Below, piece by piece: positions 8,436 through 15,839 of a stretch of 64,000 bases of DNA (positions are counted from its first letter, which is position 1; each line of letters starts with the position of its first letter). The stretch spans positions 1 through 64,000 of the forward strand of contig NZXG01000044.1 of the NCBI GenBank assembly GCA_002701845.1, in the 5' to 3' direction. Below the pieces are notes generated by a model. It ran no database searches. It was not told where the DNA came from and was given only the letters and a program-made list of their open reading frames with translations. The DNA comes from Pseudomonadales bacterium (lineage in GTDB: Bacteria > Pseudomonadota > Gammaproteobacteria > Pseudomonadales > Ketobacteraceae). A program made the translations under genes and the position numbers.

Positions 8436-9500
8436 ATGACCATACGACGTAAAGCCATAGCCCTGATCTCCGGCGGACTGGACTCCATGCTGGCGGTGAA
8501 AGTAATGCAAAAACAAGGGATTGAGGTGGAAGGCGTGAACTTTTACACCGGCTTTTGCGTGGAAGGCCATACCCACGCCATCCGCAAAAAGGACAAGGAC
8601 AGGCAAAAGCGCAATAACGCCCTGTGGGTGGCGGAACAGCTGGGGATTCCCATGAACATTGTGGACATCTCCGAGGAATACAAACAGATTGTGCTGAATC
8701 CCCAGCACGGCTACGGGGCCAATCTGAACCCCTGCCTGGACTGCAAGATCTTTATGGTGGAGCAGGCCAACGCCATGCTTAACAAGGCCCGGGAGCTGGC
8801 GGACGCAAAAGGCTTCGACTTTATCATCACCGGCGAGGTGATCGGCCAGCGGCCCAAGTCCCAACGCAAGGAAACCATGCCCCTGATCGCCCGGGAGTCC
8901 GGCGCTGATGACCGGCTGCTGCGGCCCCTGTGCGCCCGGCTGCTCCCCCCCACTCTGCCGGAACGGGAAGGTTGGGTGGACCGGGACCGGCTTTACGCGT
9001 TCAGCGGCCGCAATCGCAAACCCCAGATCGCCCTGGCGCGGGAATTCGGCCTGGAGGATTTCGCCCAGCCCAGCGGCGGTTGCTGCTTTCTCACCGATGA
9101 AGCCTATTCCCGCAAACTGGCGGATCTGTGGCAGGCCCGGGGCCGCAAGGATTACGAACTGGACGACATCATGCTGCTGAAAGTGGGGCGCCATATCCGC
9201 CCGGCCCGGCATTACAAGGTGATCATCAGCCGGGAGGAAGGGGAAAATCATTTTCTCAGTGGTTACCGCAAACAGTTCCATTCCATTAAATGCGTCAGCC
9301 ACGGCGGCCCCCTGAGCCTGGTGGACGGCGCGCCGTCGGAATCCGACCTGCTCACCGCCGCTCGCATTGCCGCCCGCTTCAGCCAGGGGCGGGACAGCGA
9401 TGAAGTCACCGTGGAAATCCAGAACCAGCTGGGTGTGGCCAAACAACTGGCAGTCACTCCCATGGGGGCGGAAGAGATCAACCCGGCCTGGTATGTTTGA
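8436..9500 (+). CDS. PP-loop ATPase, MnmA/ThiI-like tRNA thiolation-type protein
   Basis: A 354-residue N-type ATP pyrophosphatase with the PP-loop SGGLDS at residues 12-17. Such enzymes adenylate a substrate before sulfur transfer, as in the tRNA thiolases MnmA, ThiI and TtcA. Four cysteines stand out: C100 and C103 in NPCLDC, and C216-C217 in PSGGCCF, a possible thiolation or Fe-S site. The THUMP domain of ThiI is absent, as the PP-loop starts almost at the N-terminus. The gene nevertheless occupies the place between typA and glnA where Pseudomonas has thiI. It resembles proteins annotated as tRNA (5-methylaminomethyl-2-thiouridylate)-methyltransferase by homology only. A TusA-like sulfur carrier is encoded 2.2 kb downstream. 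The exact substrate is unknown. Confidence 0.8.
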   Translation: MTIRRKAIALISGGLDSMLAVKVMQKQGIEVEGVNFYTGFCVEGHTHAIRKKDKDRQKRNNALWVAEQLGIPMNIVDISEEYKQIVLNPQHGYGANLNPCLDCKIFMVEQANAMLNKARELADAKGFDFIITGEVIGQRPKSQRKETMPLIARESGADDRLLRPLCARLLPPTLPEREGWVDRDRLYAFSGRNRKPQIALAREFGLEDFAQPSGGCCFLTDEAYSRKLADLWQARGRKDYELDDIMLLKVGRHIRPARHYKVIISREEGENHFLSGYRKQFHSIKCVSHGGPLSLVDGAPSESDLLTAARIAARFSQGRDSDEVTVEIQNQLGVAKQLAVTPMGAEEINPAWYV

Positions 9501-9532
9501 TCCGCCCGCCAATCATCGGCGCAGGTTTTGGC

Positions 9533-9560
9533 TTTACTTGTTAATGAAAACCATTATCAT
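9533..9560 (+). promoter_or_regulatory. Fur box over the tonB-exbBD promoter
   Basis: Positions 9540-9558 match the 19-bp Fur consensus GATAATGATAATCATTATC at 16 of 19 positions. A possible promoter, TTTACT at 9533-9538 and TATCAT at 9555-9560 with a 16-base spacer, would be covered by Fur. This predicts iron repression of the downstream genes. Confidence 0.82.
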
Positions 9561-9660
9561 TACCACCTTTCAGGCAGGAAGTTGCCGCAGCCAATAAAGG
9601 CGCAAGCCCCGGCGCGGTATACTGGAGCCCGTAGTCGAACCCTGGCTGTCCAGCGCCCGG

Positions 9661-10476
9661 GTGCCACCCGAATCTGAAAAACCGGTCATCAAAGTGGAAA
9701 ACTCCTGGACTAACAGCCTGTGCCTGATCATCGTCGCGTTGCTGCATGGCATCGCGGTGGGTGGCGCCATGCTGTTGTCCGACACCCCACCCAAAGCCGA
9801 CCAGTTGCCCACCATCAGTGGGGTCATTATCGCCGCGCCAGCGGCCAATGTGGTGCAGCCCCCGGCCGCCCGCCAACCACCACCGGCCCGCGAGCCCGAG
9901 CCGGAACCGGTCACAAAGCCAAAACCGCAGCCGGAACCTGAATCAAAGCCCGCACCTGAATCAAAGCCAGCGCCTGAACCAAAACCGGAGCCCAAGCCCA
10001 AGCCGCGTCCGAAGCCAGAACCGGCGCCGGACCCGAAACCCAAACCCAAAGCCGAGCCGTTACCCGTAACCCAGCCTGAGGCTGAACCTGCGCCTGCCCC
10101 ACCCGAGACCCGGGCCAAGCCAGCGGATACCAAGCCCGCGCCCGCCCCGGCCGCCACCACTGACCAGGCGAATACCAGCCAGGGGGCACCGGTGACCACG
10201 CCCCGGATTGACGCCCGCCGGCACAACAATCCGGCGCCGGCCTACCCGGCCCTGTCCCGCCGCCGGGGTGAGGAAGGCACGGTGGTATTGGAGCTACTGG
10301 TGCTGAAGGACGGCTCAGTGACCAATGTGCAGGTGAAGGAGTCCAGCGGCCACCCCCGGCTCGACCGCGCTGCTGTCCAGGCCGTGCAGCGTTGGCGCTA
10401 CAGCCCGGCCACAAAAGGCGGCAAACCCATTGATTATCCCTATTTGCAACCGGTCACCTTCAGTTTGCAGGGCTGA
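9661..10476 (+). CDS. tonB: TonB energy-transducing protein
   Basis: Periplasm-spanning protein that couples the proton gradient, through ExbB-ExbD, to TonB-dependent outer-membrane receptors. It has an N-terminal membrane anchor (about residues 17-38) with a short cytoplasmic tail. A long Pro-rich linker follows (about 65-170) of alternating Lys-Pro and Glu-Pro repeats. The C-terminal TonB domain contains YPALSRRRGEEGTVVLELLV and the SSGHPRLDRAAVQAVQRWRY motif. The start is taken as GTG at 9661; no strong ribosome site is seen, so the first residues are uncertain. It lies downstream of a Fur box and 17 bases before exbB, giving an iron-regulated operon. Confidence 0.93.
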   Translation: MPPESEKPVIKVENSWTNSLCLIIVALLHGIAVGGAMLLSDTPPKADQLPTISGVIIAAPAANVVQPPAARQPPPAREPEPEPVTKPKPQPEPESKPAPESKPAPEPKPEPKPKPRPKPEPAPDPKPKPKAEPLPVTQPEAEPAPAPPETRAKPADTKPAPAPAATTDQANTSQGAPVTTPRIDARRHNNPAPAYPALSRRRGEEGTVVLELLVLKDGSVTNVQVKESSGHPRLDRAAVQAVQRWRYSPATKGGKPIDYPYLQPVTFSLQG

Positions 10477-10493
10477 CCCAACCTCGGAGCAGA

Positions 10494-11234
10494 ATGATGG
10501 AAACCAACCCCTATGGAATCATGGCCCTCTGGGAGCAGGGCGATATTGTGATCAAGCTGGTGGCGGTGAGTCTGCTGGTGATGTCCGTACTGTCCTGGTA
10601 TGTGATTCTGGTGCGCTCCCTGGGCCTGCTGCAGCTGCGCCGCCTCAGCCGTACCACCCAGCATTTCTGGCACGCCCGCAGTCTGGGGGAAGGCATGCAG
10701 ATCCTCAGCACCGGACAGCGGCAGAATCCATTTCATAAACTGGCGGAAGATGGCCAGGTGGCCCTGGATCATCACACCACCCATCAACAGGACCTGCATG
10801 GCAAACTGCCCCTGGCGGACTGGCTCACCACCAGTTTGCGGGGCTCCATCGACGAAAGCAGCGAACGCCTGCAACGGGGCCTGTCAGTGCTCGCCTCCGT
10901 GGGCAGCACCGCGCCATTTATCGGTCTGTTCGGCACCGTGTGGGGCATTTATCACGCCCTGGTGGGGATCGGCGTGTCCGGTCAGGCCAGTATCGATAAA
11001 GTGGCGGGCCCGGTGGGCGAAGCGCTGATCATGACCGCGTTCGGCCTGGTGGTGGCGATCCCGGCGGTGCTGGGATACAACGCCCTGCAGCGCCAGAATA
11101 AACTGGTACTGGGCCAGCTCAACCGCTTCGCCCACCAGTTGCACGCGTTTTATCTGACGGGCACGCCTATCAGCAAAAGCCGGCGGGATGCCTCGGTTAT
11201 CACCCGGCTGCCGCGCCAGCAGGAGGTAAAGTAA
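10494..11234 (+). CDS. exbB: ExbB proton channel subunit (MotA/TolQ/ExbB family)
   Basis: Inner-membrane subunit of the TonB energising complex. It has 246 residues with three membrane spans: one near residues 20-43 and two in the C-terminal half around VGSTAPFIGLFGTVWGIYHA and EALIMTAFGLVVAIPAVLGY. The conserved APFIGLFGTVWG and AFGLVVAIPAV segments are family signatures. Two adjacent ATG codons (10494, 10497) are possible starts. It is 1 base from exbD. Placement after tonB and a Fur box favours ExbB over TolQ. Confidence 0.93.
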   Translation: MMETNPYGIMALWEQGDIVIKLVAVSLLVMSVLSWYVILVRSLGLLQLRRLSRTTQHFWHARSLGEGMQILSTGQRQNPFHKLAEDGQVALDHHTTHQQDLHGKLPLADWLTTSLRGSIDESSERLQRGLSVLASVGSTAPFIGLFGTVWGIYHALVGIGVSGQASIDKVAGPVGEALIMTAFGLVVAIPAVLGYNALQRQNKLVLGQLNRFAHQLHAFYLTGTPISKSRRDASVITRLPRQQEVK

Positions 11235-11235
11235 G

Positions 11236-11649
11236 ATGGCGTTTGGCAGCGGGCTGGACGAGAGCAGCGATGAGGTCATGAGTGAAATCAATATGACCCC
11301 CCTGGTGGACGTGATGCTGGTGCTGCTCATCATCTTCATCATCACTGTGCCGGTCCTCACCCACTCGGTGAAAGTGGATCTGCCCCAGGCCAGCAACACC
11401 CCCAACGAAATCAAACCGCAGACCATCGCCATCAGCGTCACCGCCGATACGCGGATTCACTGGAATGACGAGGTGGTCAGCTACCCGGAACTGGAGCAGC
11501 GCCTGGCGCAGGCGGCGGAAGCGGAGGTGGAACCGGAGATTCATCTACGGGGCGACAAACGGGTGGCCTACGAGCACGTAATCCGGGTGATGGCCGCCAT
11601 CCAGCGGGCGGGACTGCAAAAACTGGGATTCGTCACCGAGGCGGAGTAA
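11236..11649 (+). CDS. exbD: ExbD proton channel subunit
   Basis: A 137-residue single-span protein of the ExbD/TolR family. A short cytoplasmic N-terminus with EINMTPLVDVMLVLLIIFI leads into the membrane helix. The Asp in PLVDVML is the protonatable residue of the family. The periplasmic C-terminal domain (to KLGFVTEAE) is of normal size. It is the third gene of the tonB-exbB-exbD operon, with GGAGG just upstream of the ATG. Confidence 0.94.
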   Translation: MAFGSGLDESSDEVMSEINMTPLVDVMLVLLIIFIITVPVLTHSVKVDLPQASNTPNEIKPQTIAISVTADTRIHWNDEVVSYPELEQRLAQAAEAEVEPEIHLRGDKRVAYEHVIRVMAAIQRAGLQKLGFVTEAE

Positions 11650-11699
11650 CACTGGCTTTCCACGGGAGCGCCGGTATCATTGGCGGCGGAGGAATTTGT

Positions 11700-11927
11700 A
11701 TGCAACCGAATCTGTTGGATGCCCGGGGCCTGCTCTGCCCCATGCCCGTGATCAAAACCCAGAACGCCATTCGCGAACTGGCCCCCGGCGAACGGCTGCA
11801 GGTGCTGGCCACCGACCCCGGGGTACTCCATGACATACCGGCCTGGTGCCGGGTCAATGGCCACAAGTTCATTGGCAGTAATGAACAGGACCGGGAGTAT
11901 CATCTGCTGATTGAAGTCTGCGGCTGA
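11700..11927 (+). CDS. TusA/SirA-family sulfur carrier protein
   Basis: A 75-residue protein with the TusA fold. The hallmark CPMP motif (Cys13 in LLCPMPVIK) carries a persulfide in sulfur relays such as tRNA 2-thiouridine synthesis. GGAGGAATTT gives a strong start. Its family also includes YeeD/YedF-type proteins of other function, so the symbol tusA is not assigned. It is 50 bases after exbD and may be cotranscribed. Its nearness to the PP-loop thiolation-type gene makes a sulfur-delivery role attractive but unproven. Confidence 0.85.
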   Translation: MQPNLLDARGLLCPMPVIKTQNAIRELAPGERLQVLATDPGVLHDIPAWCRVNGHKFIGSNEQDREYHLLIEVCG

Positions 11928-12069
11928 ACACGCCCCAAAAGGGGGCGCAACGCACCACCATTGATCATTTGGAGAATTTCCCGCACCATGTCAGGGCTTG
12001 TTATTTTGGCGCGATCCGGCAAGTCCCTGGCATCACTGGACGGCCGTTGCCTGCGGTCACCCTGCAGCC

Positions 12070-12110
12070 CGCACCATTTGTGGGCTGTCCATTGCACTAA
12101 AAAAAATGCC
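12070..12110 (+). promoter_or_regulatory. Candidate NtrC-binding sites upstream of glnA
   Basis: CGCACC-N5-TGGGCT at 12070-12086 agrees with TGCACC-N5-GGTGCA in 8 of 12 positions. TGCACT at 12093-12098 is a second half-site 23 bases on. Both lie 50-80 bases upstream of the sigma-54 promoter, where an enhancer is expected. The match is modest; the site before ntrB is much better. Confidence 0.4.
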
Positions 12111-12147
12111 GGTTCCGCGGAACACCCCCTTTTAACCCTTATTCCCA

Positions 12148-12163
12148 TGGCATATATTTTGCC
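12148..12163 (+). promoter_or_regulatory. Sigma-54 promoter of glnA
   Basis: TGGCAT-N5-TTGCC keeps the invariant GG and GC with a 10-base interval, as in the consensus TGGCAC-N5-TTGCA. Expected start of transcription is near 12174, giving a leader of about 140 bases. NtrC-activated sigma-54 promoters are the known control of glnA in this group. Confidence 0.83.
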
Positions 12164-12228
12164 TTGCTGGAAGGCAAGACCAGAACACCCGCATTGTGGA
12201 TCAGAGCAATCTTCACTGTCGGTTGGGG

Positions 12229-12255
12229 CTGTCGAACCCTAGGGGGGATCGACAG
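12229..12255 (+). other. Hairpin in the glnA leader
   Basis: A perfect 7-bp inverted repeat, CTGTCGA (12229-12235) and TCGACAG (12249-12255), with a 13-base loop containing a G-run, 58 bases before the ATG. No known riboswitch class was recognised. It could affect message stability or be incidental. Confidence 0.35.
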
Positions 12256-12313
12256 GACGACTTTACTTGGTCACACCCCCTAATCTCAAAATCCAATTGG
12301 AGGACACACCAGA

Positions 12314-13720
12314 ATGTCTGCAAAGACTCTTTCCTTGATCAAAGACAACAACGTGCGCTGGATCGACCTGCGTTTCACCGACTCCCGGGGTAAAGAACAA
12401 CACGTATCACTGCCCGTAGGTGAAGTGGATGACGACTTCTTTACCGAAGGCAAGATGTTCGATGGCTCTTCCATCGCCGGCTGGAAAGGCATTAACGAAT
12501 CCGACATGATCCTGATGCCCGACGACAGCACCGCGGTGATCGATCCTTTCACTGACGAAACCACTCTGAATCTGCGTTGTGACATTGTTGAGCCCTCCAC
12601 CATGCAGGGTTACGAGCGTGATCCCCGCTCCGTTGGCCGTCGCGCGGAAGAATACCTGAAGTCCACAGGTATCGCCGACGGCTGTTTGTTCGGCCCGGAA
12701 CCGGAATTCTTCGTATTTGACTCCGTACAGTGGAAAACCGATATGAGCGGCTCCATGTACAACATCTATTCCGAGGAAGCTGCCTGGGTTTCCCATGAGG
12801 AATTCGACCGCGCCAACATCGGCCACCGTCCCGGTGTTAAAGGCGGTTACTTCCCCGTGCCTCCCGTTGACTCCCTGCACGACCTGCGGGCCGCCATGTG
12901 TTCCGCCATGGAGCAGATGGGACTGACCGTGGAAGTGCACCACCACGAAGTGGGCACCGCCGGCCAGTGCGAGATCGGTGTCGGCCCCAACAGCCTGGTG
13001 GCCAAAGGCGATGAAGTTCAAATTCTCAAGTACTGCGTACACAACGTGGCTCACGCCTACGGCAAAACCGCCACCTTCATGCCCAAGCCGGTAGTGGGCG
13101 ATAACGGCTCTGGCATGCACGTGCACCAATCCCTGTCCAAGGACGGCAACAACCTGTTTGCCGGTGACGAGTACGCGGGCCTGTCCAAAGAAGCCCTGTA
13201 CTACATTGGCGGTATCATCAAGCACGCCCGCGCCATCAACGCCTTCACCAACGCTTCCACCAACTCCTACAAGCGTCTGGTGCCCGGCTTCGAGGCTCCG
13301 GTCATGCTGGCCTACTCCGCCCGTAACCGTTCCGCCTCCATCCGTATCCCCTGGGTGGGCAGCCCCAAAGCCCGCCGCATCGAGGTACGCTTCCCCGATC
13401 CCACCGCCAACCCCTACCTGGGCTTTGCGGCGATGCTGATGGCCGGTCTCGACGGCATCAAGAACAAGATTCACCCTGGCGATGCCGCCGACAAGGATCT
13501 CTACGATCTGCCCCCGGAAGAAGGCAAGGCCATCCCCACGGTAGCCTCCACCCTGCAACAGGCCCTGGACTCCCTGGAAGCCGACAAGGACTTCCTGATG
13601 GAAGGTGGCGTGTTCACCGAGGATATGATCGAAGGCTATGTGGATCTGAAGCGCGAAGAAGTGGAAAAGCTCAACATGACCACCCACCCGGTGGAATTCG
13701 AGCTGTACTACTCCTGCTAA
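12314..13720 (+). CDS. glnA: Glutamine synthetase type I
   Basis: Dodecameric enzyme making glutamine from glutamate, ammonia and ATP, the central step of ammonium assimilation. At 468 residues it has the GSI-beta length. The beta-grasp domain carries DGSSIAGW, and the catalytic domain carries the GPEPEFF metal-binding segment, [30 protein letters not shown] and the [10 protein letters not shown] region. Tyr397 in [10 protein letters not shown] is the adenylylation site, so the enzyme should be inactivated by GlnE. A sigma-54 promoter precedes it and a strong terminator follows. ntrBC lie 1 kb downstream. Confidence 0.98.
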   Translation: MSAKTLSLIKDNNVRWIDLRFTDSRGKEQHVSLPVGEVDDDFFTEGKMFDGSSIAGWKGINESDMILMPDDSTAVIDPFTDETTLNLRCDIVEPSTMQGYERDPRSVGRRAEEYLKSTGIADGCLFGPEPEFFVFDSVQWKTDMSGSMYNIYSEEAAWVSHEEFDRANIGHRPGVKGGYFPVPPVDSLHDLRAAMCSAMEQMGLTVEVHHHEVGTAGQCEIGVGPNSLVAKGDEVQILKYCVHNVAHAYGKTATFMPKPVVGDNGSGMHVHQSLSKDGNNLFAGDEYAGLSKEALYYIGGIIKHARAINAFTNASTNSYKRLVPGFEAPVMLAYSARNRSASIRIPWVGSPKARRIEVRFPDPTANPYLGFAAMLMAGLDGIKNKIHPGDAADKDLYDLPPEEGKAIPTVASTLQQALDSLEADKDFLMEGGVFTEDMIEGYVDLKREEVEKLNMTTHPVEFELYYSC

Positions 13721-13802
13721 GGTGTCCTGCCAGGGAACCCGGCTGCCGTCATGGCAGAGGCTCCGCAGTCGCCCAGCCGGCGGCTCCGGAGTCCGGAACC
13801 CG

Positions 13803-13832
13803 AAAAAGCTCCCAAATCCGGGAGCTTTTTTT
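13803..13832 (+). terminator. Rho-independent terminator of glnA
   Basis: An 11-bp stem (13803-13813, AAAAAGCTCCC, with 13820-13830) and a 6-base loop, ending in a run of seven T. It separates glnA from the DUF4124 gene and ntrBC. Confidence 0.92.
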
Positions 13833-13896
13833 GTATACAAGGGCACTAATGGTTTTTAATTAGGGTCAGAGGATGAAAAGCTGGGAGCTCCGCGTT

Positions 13897-14418
13897 ATGA
13901 CCCGTATCACCGCCCTGATCGCAGTTCTGGCCCTGATTGGCCCGTCACTGCAGGCCGCCACTGTCTACAAGTATATGGACGAGGATGGCAATCTCGTCTT
14001 CACCGATGAACCGGTGGAAGGGGCCGAGAAGCTCAATGTCCAACCGGTGCCCACCGTACCCGCCGTCCCAGTCCCCGCCAGCAGCGGCGAGCCACAGCAA
14101 CAGGAAAAGCCTTTTTCCTACAATCAAATCACCATCGTGACCCCCTCCGCCGGGGAGAACTTCGTCAATAATGGTGGCAAGGTCACCATCCAGGTGGCCA
14201 TGTCCCCGGAACTGCGTCCCAGCGACAAGCTCCAGCTGTACTTCAACGGCGAGCCCAAGGGCAAACCCCAGTCCAGCACCGTGTTCGATTTCAATAACCT
14301 GTACCGGGGTGAGTATGTAACCCGGGTGGTAGCGGTGAACGAGGCCGGCGAACAGCTGGGTCAGAGCGACACCATCACCTTCTATGTGCGACGTTCGGCC
14401 ATAGGCGGCACCAATTGA
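13897..14418 (+). CDS. DUF4124 domain exported protein
   Basis: A 173-residue protein with a signal peptide (residues 1-20, ending SLQA) followed by the DUF4124 motif: ATVYKYMDEDGNLVFTDEPVEG, the short W/Y-rich beta unit found at the N-terminus of many proteobacterial periplasmic proteins. A Pro/Val-rich linker and a beta-sandwich-like C-terminal half follow. ATG at 13897 has GGGAG nine bases upstream and starts the signal peptide; an ATG at 13873 is an alternative. A DUF4124 gene between glnA and ntrB is common in related genera. Function is unknown. Confidence 0.82.
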   Translation: MTRITALIAVLALIGPSLQAATVYKYMDEDGNLVFTDEPVEGAEKLNVQPVPTVPAVPVPASSGEPQQQEKPFSYNQITIVTPSAGENFVNNGGKVTIQVAMSPELRPSDKLQLYFNGEPKGKPQSSTVFDFNNLYRGEYVTRVVAVNEAGEQLGQSDTITFYVRRSAIGGTN

Positions 14419-14436
14419 GCCCTCCCGAATTTCATA

Positions 14437-14453
14437 TGCACTATTTTGGTTCA
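14437..14453 (+). promoter_or_regulatory. NtrC-binding site upstream of ntrBC
   Basis: TGCACT-ATTTT-GGTTCA agrees with the NtrC consensus TGCACC-N5-GGTGCA at 10 of 12 conserved positions. It lies about 250 bases before ntrB and 20 bases after the DUF4124 stop. In enteric bacteria NtrC represses its own operon from such a site, so autoregulation is likely. Confidence 0.75.
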
Positions 14454-14699
14454 TAGACTCTGGAATCTGCCTTATTATTAGCGTCAGCCCCTTAGGTCGT
14501 CCCAATATCGGGGCACAGCAGGGGCTGATGTTCCATTTCAAACCGCTTCTCAGCCCCGGGCCGGCGCCAAAACGGTGACCTGCTCCCCTGCCGGGCCGGG
14601 AAATCGGGCCCATTTTTAACCACGCGCACCAAAGTCATGCTCACCCTGTACACATGGTTTGCTTTTTGCATTGGCGGGGTATAAATCCTATGAGGTCTC

Positions 14700-15836
14700 A
14701 TGGACACAGTGAACACAGCCCGTGCAGCAAGCCATCATGATCTGCCCCATCGCTTGATGGACCATCTCACTACGGCGGTGGTGCTGCTGGACGAAAACCT
14801 GCGGGTGGAATACGTCAACCCCGCCGCCGAGCAACTGATGGCCGCCAGTGCCTCCCAGCTCCTGGGCATGACCATCGATGCCCTGATCCATGACAAAGAT
14901 CAGAACACCCAGTCCGACCTGGAGACCGTAATGCAGGATCTGCATCCGTTTACCAAGCGGGAAGCCCAGGTCTATATCCTCAATCAAACCCAGATCGCCA
15001 CGGTGGATTACACCATCACCCCCATCGCCACCCCCGGCGCGGAAAAGCAACCCAGTCTGCTGCTGGAAATCCGCCCCCTGGACCGGCTGATGCGGATCAG
15101 CCGGGAGGACAACCTGATCAATGCCCATCATGCCACCCGGGCCCTGGTGCGGGGGGTGGCCCACGAAGTGAAAAACCCCCTGGGGGGCATCCGGGGCGCC
15201 GCCCAGTTACTGGCCCGGGAGCTGCCAGACACCAGCCTGCAGGAGTACACGGACATTATCATCGCCGAAGCGGATCGGCTGCGGGCGCTGGTGGATGAGA
15301 TGCTGGGGCCGCGCAAGCTGCCCAAGTGGGCACAGGTGAACATCCACGAGATTCTGGAACGGATTCGCACCGTGGTCACCGCCGAAACCGGCGAGCAGAT
15401 CCACATCGAGCGGGATTACGATCCCAGTCTGCCGGAAATGGCGGCGGACAAAGACCAGCTGATTCAGGCCATCCTCAATATCGCCCGCAACGCCGCCCAG
15501 GCGCTGATGGAAACCGAGGGTCAGGCCCACCCCACCCTGACCCTGCGCACCCGGGCCATGCGTCAGTTCACCATTGGCCATGTGCGCCACCGGCTGATTC
15601 TGTTGGTGGAGATCGAAGACAACGGCCCCGGAGTCAGCAAGGAAATGCAGGAAACCATGTTCTATCCCATGGTCAGTGGCCGGGCCAACGGCACCGGCCT
15701 GGGGTTATCCATTTCGCAGTCCATTATCAACCAGCACCACGGCCTGGTGGAATGTGAGAGCGTACCGGGGAAAACCATTTTTCGACTGCTACTGCCTCTG
15801 GAACAACCGGAGGAGCAAACCAACGTTGGAGTTTAG
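14700..15836 (+). CDS. ntrB: Nitrogen regulation sensor kinase/phosphatase NtrB
   Basis: Cytoplasmic histidine kinase that phosphorylates NtrC when nitrogen is low and, with PII, dephosphorylates it when nitrogen is high. It has 378 residues. A PAS domain occupies about residues 15-130, followed by the HisKA domain with phospho-acceptor His155 in VAHEVKNPLGG. The HATPase domain has its N box near NIARNAAQAL and the glycine boxes EDNGPGV and GTGLGLSIS. GAGG lies upstream of the ATG. It is 3 bases before ntrC. Confidence 0.95.
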   Translation: MDTVNTARAASHHDLPHRLMDHLTTAVVLLDENLRVEYVNPAAEQLMAASASQLLGMTIDALIHDKDQNTQSDLETVMQDLHPFTKREAQVYILNQTQIATVDYTITPIATPGAEKQPSLLLEIRPLDRLMRISREDNLINAHHATRALVRGVAHEVKNPLGGIRGAAQLLARELPDTSLQEYTDIIIAEADRLRALVDEMLGPRKLPKWAQVNIHEILERIRTVVTAETGEQIHIERDYDPSLPEMAADKDQLIQAILNIARNAAQALMETEGQAHPTLTLRTRAMRQFTIGHVRHRLILLVEIEDNGPGVSKEMQETMFYPMVSGRANGTGLGLSISQSIINQHHGLVECESVPGKTIFRLLLPLEQPEEQTNVGV

Positions 15837-15839
15837 ATC

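Larger units (their letters stand above)
11928..12313 (+). promoter_or_regulatory. glnA regulatory and leader region (386 bases without a gene)
   Basis: No credible coding sequence is seen. The stretch holds two weak NtrC-like half-sites, a sigma-54 promoter and a leader of about 140 bases with a hairpin, each listed separately. The strong SD sequence GGAGG lies 9 bases before the glnA ATG. Confidence 0.7.

Noticed and set aside
8334..9512. 392-codon frame antisense to the PP-loop gene
   Set aside because: Antisense shadow; the plus-strand gene has the PP-loop motif and a good promoter.
9900..10150. Possible CRISPR-like or tandem DNA repeat in tonB
   Set aside because: The repeats are codons of the Lys-Pro/Glu-Pro linker of TonB, not separate spacers.
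12174..12313. glnA leader as glutamine riboswitch
   Set aside because: That RNA is known from cyanobacteria and marine phage or metagenomes; its conserved core was not recognised here.
12407..13846. 479-codon open frame antisense to glnA
   Set aside because: Mirror of a very conserved gene with strong codon bias; His/Gly/Val-rich product typical of antisense frames.
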